NCBI GenBank assembly: GCA_030403585.1 | Contig: JAUEPE010000012.1 | Location: forward strand, 78,887-142,886 | Length of the DNA: 64,000 nucleotides | Reading direction: 5' to 3' | From: Frankia sp. RB7 | GTDB lineage: Bacteria; Pseudomonadota; Alphaproteobacteria; Rhizobiales; Xanthobacteraceae | In this document: positions 60,210 to 64,000 of the stretch, piece after piece | How the letters are laid out: the number at the start of each line of letters is the position of its first letter | Position numbering within the stretch: the first letter of the stretch is position 1 | Made by a program: the position numbers and the translations under genes | Notes under the pieces: model-generated | Told to the model about the DNA's origin: nothing | The model's database searches: none | Seen by the model: the letters and a program-made list of their open reading frames with translations, nothing else

Positions 60210-60374
60210 TTACTTCAAGGAGCTGCTAATCGAACCGAACTTGTCGTTCATGGTGGTGCCCAGGCTGTTCACCACGGTGATGATCGCCAGCGCGATACCG
60301 GCCGCGATCAAGCCGTATTCGATCGCAGTCGCACCGGACTCATCGGACCAGAACTTCGAAACCATGCGCTTCAA
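60210..60374 (-). CDS. Flp family type IVb pilin
   Basis: The 54-residue protein has the Flp-prepilin pattern: a basic leader, then DESGATAIEYGLIAAGIALAI, where cleavage by the prepilin peptidase falls before the hydrophobic helix (G-ATAIEYG). I choose the TTG at 60374, giving a leader KRMVSKFWS, because GGAGG (60381-60385) is six bases before it; the ATG at 60365 is 15 bases from that site. Pilin of the Tad/Flp type forms surface adhesion fibres, but no tad or cpa genes are next to it in this window, so it is an isolated pilin gene. Confidence 0.9.
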   Translation of the reverse strand: MKRMVSKFWSDESGATAIEYGLIAAGIALAIITVVNSLGTTMNDKFGSISSSLK

Positions 60375-60528
60375 GACTCGCCTCCATTTCCATTCAAGGG
60401 TGTGTTGGTTGGTCCCAACATCCGGAAAACTACCGGCTACAACCTGCGGTCGGGTTAACACTGGAACTGCAAGTTGTAGGAAAAATCGGGAACAAAAGTT
60501 CCAAAAATTGAACCCGTCGGAACCCTAG

Positions 60529-61416
60529 ATGCTGCTTTCCCCCACCCACCGCGCCAGCTTTTCGATCGGCAACGAGGCCTCCGCCAGGCGCGTCGTCGAC
60601 GTGCTCACCGAGGTCTTTTTCGACGGCGATGCCGCCGTCGCCGCCTTCGAGCGGCCGGACGGAGAATGGGACGTCACGCTGCATTTTGCCGAGGCGCCGG
60701 ACCAGGAATTGCTGCGCGAACTCGTTGCAACTTCAGCAGGAAATGACATCGCGGCCACGCTTGCCTTCGACACGATCGAGGCCAAGGACTGGGTCAAGGC
60801 TAGTCTCGAAGATCTCGTCCCGGTGCCGGCTGGGCGCTTCGTCGTCCACGGCAGCCACGACCGCGAACGCGTGGCGCAAAACAAGCTCGCCATCGAGATC
60901 GAGGCGGCGCTCGCCTTCGGAACCGGCCACCACGGCACCACGCGTGGCTGTTTACTTCTGCTTGACCATGTCCTGAAACATGCGCGGCCGAAGCGCGTGC
61001 TCGACCTCGGCACCGGTACCGGCGTGTTGGGGATCGCGGCGGCGAAGGCACTGCATCGCGCAGTGCTGGCCTCCGACATCGACCCGCCCTCGGTGCGGGT
61101 CGCCGCCGAGAATGCGGCACTCAACGAAGCCGGTCATTATGTGCGGGTGATCCGGGCCACCGGCTTCGCTGCGCCGGACTTCGCCAAAAGCGGCCCGTTC
61201 GACCTGGTGCTGGCCAACATCCTTGCCAATCCGTTACGCCAATTGGCAGGTCCGATGACGCGACATCTTGCGCCCGGCGCACGCGTCATCCTCTCCGGCC
61301 TGTTAACCCACCAGGCCCCTGCCGTGATCGCTGCCTACCGCGCGCGCGGCCTCGTTCCGTTGCGGCACCTGCGGATCGAGGGGTGGAGCAGTTTGTTGCT
61401 GCGGAAGATGGGGTAA
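60529..61416 (+). CDS. prmA: ribosomal protein L11 methyltransferase
   Basis: The 295-residue cytoplasmic protein has the SAM-methyltransferase motif I VLDLGTGTGVLGIAAAKA and the PrmA signature FGTGHHGTTRGCL just before it; NILANPL is the conserved post-motif segment. PrmA trimethylates the ribosomal protein L11 at several lysines. Bases 60430-60528 upstream belong to no gene. It converges on the gene at 61525-61698 across hairpin 61478-61509. Confidence 0.95.
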   Translation: MLLSPTHRASFSIGNEASARRVVDVLTEVFFDGDAAVAAFERPDGEWDVTLHFAEAPDQELLRELVATSAGNDIAATLAFDTIEAKDWVKASLEDLVPVPAGRFVVHGSHDRERVAQNKLAIEIEAALAFGTGHHGTTRGCLLLLDHVLKHARPKRVLDLGTGTGVLGIAAAKALHRAVLASDIDPPSVRVAAENAALNEAGHYVRVIRATGFAAPDFAKSGPFDLVLANILANPLRQLAGPMTRHLAPGARVILSGLLTHQAPAVIAAYRARGLVPLRHLRIEGWSSLLLRKMG

Positions 61417-61477
61417 GCGAAGTGTCGTGGGCAAAGCGTAGCGTGCCCTCCACTTCATCCGCGAATACAGGAAAAAT

Positions 61478-61509
61478 CGTGGGCACGGCGCATGGCGCCT
61501 TTGCCCACG
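61478..61509. terminator. long hairpin between prmA and the 57-residue gene
   Basis: CGTGGGCA and TGCCCACG form the outer stem, and GGCGC / GCGCC the inner stem around ATG. It lies between convergent stops (61416 and 61525), so it can serve as a terminator for both. A related imperfect copy, gtgggcaaagcgtagcgtgccc, lies just to the left (about 61435-61447). Confidence 0.65.
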
Positions 61510-61524
61510 GCATCGTCGACTTGG

Positions 61525-61698
61525 CTACTTTAGCGGCTTCCCGTCGGGGCCCTTCGCCGGACGCAACGCCCGCCTCGCGCGACGCTCGGCGACGCGGTCC
61601 ATCATCTGGCTGATGAGGCCGCGCGGCTTCTTCGGTGTCGTTGCAGCCGGAGCGCGGCGCACCGGCGGCGAAATCTTTTCAAACGTGAACGCTGGCAT
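61525..61698 (-). CDS. small basic hypothetical protein (57 aa)
   Basis: Reading the minus strand from the ATG at 61696-61698, preceded by GAGGGGAC, gives 57 codons. The protein begins MPAFTFEKISPPVRR and ends LRPAKGPDGKPLK; the middle is RGLISQMMDRVAERRARR. It is basic (about 15 Arg/Lys) with a proline-rich N-terminus and a helical centre, no signal peptide and no membrane segment. I believe similar short proteins occur in Bradyrhizobium, but do not know a function. The ribosome site and the terminator beyond it support a real gene. Confidence 0.65.
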   Translation of the reverse strand: MPAFTFEKISPPVRRAPAATTPKKPRGLISQMMDRVAERRARRALRPAKGPDGKPLK

Positions 61699-61883
61699 CG
61701 TGTGTCCCCTCGCCGTTGAGATGAACCACTTGCTCGAATTTCCCTGTTATTCGGACGAAGCGCAACTGCTGCATCCTTTACTCCACTCAATTCGAATGGA
61801 ACTATTTCAAGCACAGTCCATGCCAGATGCGACCTCAAATGCGTCTACATTGCGGACTGATCTCCATGATCCTAAACTGAGCC

Positions 61884-63710
61884 ATGTTCGAAGCACACTA
61901 CCAGACATTCGAGGAGCCCGAAGCCGGCGTCGCATTGACGGCGCGGCTTGCCGCACTTCGCGAAGAACTCGCCCGCCGCAAGCTGACCGGCTTCGTCATT
62001 CCGCGCGCCGATCAGCAGCAGAATGAGTATGTGGCCCCCTCGGAAGAGCGGCTCGCCTGGCTGACCGGCTTTACCGGCTCGGCGGGGCTCGCCGTGGTGC
62101 TGACCCAGGAAGCCGCATTGTTCGTCGACGGGCGCTACACGATCCAGGCGGCCAAGCAGGTCGATGCCAAGGCGTGGGCGGTGGAGTCGCTGATCGATCC
62201 GCCGCCGGAGAGCTGGGTCTCGGCGCATCTCAAGGCCGGCGATCGCCTAGGATTTGACCCGTGGCTGCATACTTTTTCGGCAGCTGAGCGCCTCTCGGCC
62301 GCCTGCGCCAAGGCCGGCGCCGAACTGGTGGCGGTCGACAGCAATCCGGTCGACGCGGTCTGGCAGGATCGGCCGCAGCCGCCGGTCGCACCGGTCGCAA
62401 TCCACGGCCTGCAATATGCCGGCGTCGCCGAGGCCGAGAAGGTGGCCCAGATCAAGAGCGAGATCGACAAATTAGGCGCCGACGCGCTGGTGCTGTCGGA
62501 CAGCCACGCGGTCGCCTGGACCTTCAACATCCGCGGCGCCGACGTCGCGCATACGCCGCTGCCGCTGTCCTACGCGCTGGTGCCCAAGGTCGGCCGGCCG
62601 ACCGTGTTCATCGATCACCGCAAGCTCTCCAACCTCTCGCGCGATCATCTCGAGCAATCGGCCGACGTCCGCGAGCCCGATGCGCTGACGCCGACGCTGA
62701 TGGCGCTCGCCAAGAGCGGCGCGGCAATCGCGCTCGACAACGCCACGGCGGCCGACGCGCTGAGCCGATTGATCGCGAACGGCGGCGGCAAGCCAATGCG
62801 CGGCAGCGATCCGATCGCGCTGCTGAAGGCGGTGAAGAATGCGACCGAGATCAAGGGCACGCAGACGGCACACCGCCGTGACGCCATCGCACTGGCGCGC
62901 TTCCTCGCCTTCATCGATCGCGAGGCAGGAAGCGGCAAGCTCACCGAGATCGACGCGGTCGAGGCACTGGAGACGTTCCGCCGCGACACCGGCGCACTGA
63001 AGGACGTGTCGTTCCCGACCATCTCCGGCACCGGTCCGAACGGCGCCATCGTGCACTACCGCGTCACCCGCAAGAGCAACCGGCGAATTGCGCGGGGGGA
63101 TCTGCTGCTGATCGATTCCGGCGCTCAGTATGAAGACGGCACCACCGACGTCACCCGCACCATGGCGGTGGGCGAGCCGACAGGGGAGATGCGTGACCGC
63201 TTCACCCGCGTGCTGCGCGGCCATATCGCAATCGCGCGCGCGGTGTTTCCCGACGGCACCACCGGCGCGCAGCTCGACACGCTGGCGCGACAATATCTCT
63301 GGGCCGCCGGCGTCGATTTCGAGCACGGCACCGGCCACGGCGTCGGCAGCTATCTCAGTGTGCACGAAGGCCCGGCGCGAATCTCAAAACTCGGCACCAC
63401 GCCACTGAAGCGCGGCATGATCCTGTCCAACGAGCCCGGCTATTACAAGACTGATGGCTTCGGCATCCGTATCGAGAACCTCGAACTGGTGGTCGCCGCC
63501 GACATCAAGGGGGCCGAAAAATCGATGAATGCGTTCGAGACGCTGACGTTGGCGCCGATCGATCGCCGGCTCATCGACGCAGCGATGCTGAGCAAGGAAG
63601 AGCTCGCCTGGCTCAATGCCTACCACGCGCGCGTCCGTGCCGAGGTGGGGCCGGCGCTCGATGAAGCAACGAAGGCGTGGCTTGATCAGGCGACGGCGGA
63701 GCTGACGTAG
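61884..63710 (+). CDS. aminopeptidase P-type (Xaa-Pro) peptidase, M24 family
   Basis: The 608-residue protein is the three-domain type of aminopeptidase P. Two creatinase-like N-terminal domains (about 15-160 and 165-320) are followed by the M24 domain with metal ligands in LLLIDSGAQYEDGTTDVTRT, GTGHGVGSYLSVHEG, and SNEPGYY, and the final FGIRIENL. It removes N-terminal residues before proline, using two Mn2+ or Zn2+, in the cytoplasm. It is monocistronic. Length and domain plan match the long eukaryote-like XPNPEP1 relatives common in alphaproteobacteria. Confidence 0.95.
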   Translation: MFEAHYQTFEEPEAGVALTARLAALREELARRKLTGFVIPRADQQQNEYVAPSEERLAWLTGFTGSAGLAVVLTQEAALFVDGRYTIQAAKQVDAKAWAVESLIDPPPESWVSAHLKAGDRLGFDPWLHTFSAAERLSAACAKAGAELVAVDSNPVDAVWQDRPQPPVAPVAIHGLQYAGVAEAEKVAQIKSEIDKLGADALVLSDSHAVAWTFNIRGADVAHTPLPLSYALVPKVGRPTVFIDHRKLSNLSRDHLEQSADVREPDALTPTLMALAKSGAAIALDNATAADALSRLIANGGGKPMRGSDPIALLKAVKNATEIKGTQTAHRRDAIALARFLAFIDREAGSGKLTEIDAVEALETFRRDTGALKDVSFPTISGTGPNGAIVHYRVTRKSNRRIARGDLLLIDSGAQYEDGTTDVTRTMAVGEPTGEMRDRFTRVLRGHIAIARAVFPDGTTGAQLDTLARQYLWAAGVDFEHGTGHGVGSYLSVHEGPARISKLGTTPLKRGMILSNEPGYYKTDGFGIRIENLELVVAADIKGAEKSMNAFETLTLAPIDRRLIDAAMLSKEELAWLNAYHARVRAEVGPALDEATKAWLDQATAELT

Positions 63711-63774
63711 CGCGCATGGCGCTACGCGGTTTGCGCAAGGCTGCTTCCCCAACACAGCTGTCATGCTCCGCGAA

Positions 63775-64000
63775 GGCGGGGGATGGATTCACGTTTGAAG
63801 TGCAACGATTGATCTAAGTTCGGAGAATGCCTCGGCGGGCGTCTTGAAGTCCAGGCATTTGCGTGGAGTATCGTTGAGACGCTGAACGTGCTGTCTAAGA
63901 TCTGCCGCCGTCATGAGGTCGAGGTCCGTTTTGCGCGGCAGCGAGCGTCGCAAGCGGCCGATTGAGTTTTCCACGCCGCCTTTCTGCCAAGGACTGTGAG
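63775..64000 (-). mobile_element. right-edge IS30-type insertion sequence, one end
   Basis: The transposase fragment is followed by only ~40 bases before the sequence becomes ordinary flanking DNA of the aminopeptidase gene. The left end of the element is probably within about 63775-63800, near gaagtgcaacgattg, but the inverted repeat cannot be fixed because the other end is not in the window. Confidence 0.6.
63789..64000 (-). CDS. IS30-family transposase, C-terminal part only in window
   Basis: The minus-strand frame is open to the right edge and ends with TGA at 63789-63791. The visible ~70 residues begin HSPWQKGGVENSIGRLRR, in which the Glu of VEN is the last residue of the DDE triad, and continue LPRKTDLDLMTAADLRQHV and NDTPRKCLDFKTPAEAF, both typical of the C-terminus of IS30-type transposases. 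The rest of the gene is outside. Confidence 0.9.
   Translation of the reverse strand, partial: HSPWQKGGVENSIGRLRRSLPRKTDLDLMTAADLRQHVQRLNDTPRKCLDFKTPAEAFSELRSIVALQT

Overview
The window is 64 kb of GC-rich chromosomal DNA from an alphaproteobacterium, most likely a Bradyrhizobium or a close relative in the Nitrobacteraceae. This is inferred from the gene families (TRAP and Liv-type uptake genes, many LysR regulators, GGDEF/EAL proteins), the codon bias, and short palindromic repeats of a kind common in that group. I see no rRNA, tRNA, CRISPR array, phage or plasmid replication gene. The only mobile element is the 3' end of an IS30-type transposase at the right edge. Coding density is ordinary and strands switch often, so most units have one to three genes.

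Layout. 1-6.2 kb: a truncated alpha/beta hydrolase, a TPR/glycosyltransferase-like protein, a secreted serine hydrolase, a branched-chain amino acid type binding protein and a small secreted protein. 6.2-12.8 kb: two large GGDEF-EAL c-di-GMP proteins flanking an MFS carrier. 12.9-17.1 kb: remains of a Liv-type binding protein gene, then a 2-hydroxyacid dehydrogenase next to a complete TRAP transporter (fused DctQM plus DctP). 17.4-22.6 kb: DoxX and its divergent LysR regulator, a secreted caspase-like protein, a SulP carrier and a palindromic repeat. 22.6-29.5 kb: an FAD-linked 2-hydroxyacid dehydrogenase and divergent thioesterase, a UvrD helicase carrying the same kind of palindromic repeat in frame, an orphan HicB, and a cysteine-rich plus OmpA-like secreted pair. 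29.6-33.5 kb: Mpo1-like, SDR epimerase, ICMT-like and sorbosone dehydrogenase-like proteins. 33.5-37.8 kb: aspartate dehydrogenase, LysR, MFS and tartrate/D-malate dehydrogenase, apparently a small organic-acid catabolic locus. 37.8-45.9 kb: two paralogous secreted alpha/beta hydrolases, a CGNR regulator divergent from a hydrolase with three similar operator-like sites between them, a zinc metallopeptidase, an ABC-2 exporter, a glycine-rich protein and an L,D-transpeptidase. 45.9-54.7 kb: a secreted TPR-CHAT protein, an acyl carrier protein plus fatty acyl-AMP ligase, and, convergent with them, a desaturase-MBOAT-SGNH operon. 54.8-64 kb: GDPD, a fused MFS/spermidine synthase-like protein, an FAD oxidoreductase, an Flp pilin, PrmA, a 57-residue protein, aminopeptidase P and the IS30 end.

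The most interesting assembly is 49.3-54.6 kb. An acyl carrier protein, an acyl-adenylating enzyme, a membrane MBOAT acyltransferase and a membrane-anchored SGNH protein are the same four functional classes as DltC, DltA, DltB and DltD, but the activating enzyme looks like a fatty acyl-AMP ligase and a fatty acid desaturase heads the MBOAT operon. I infer a Dlt-like pathway that puts a fatty (perhaps unsaturated) acyl group on an exported envelope molecule. The second point of note is the in-frame repeat inside the helicase gene, between motifs II and III.
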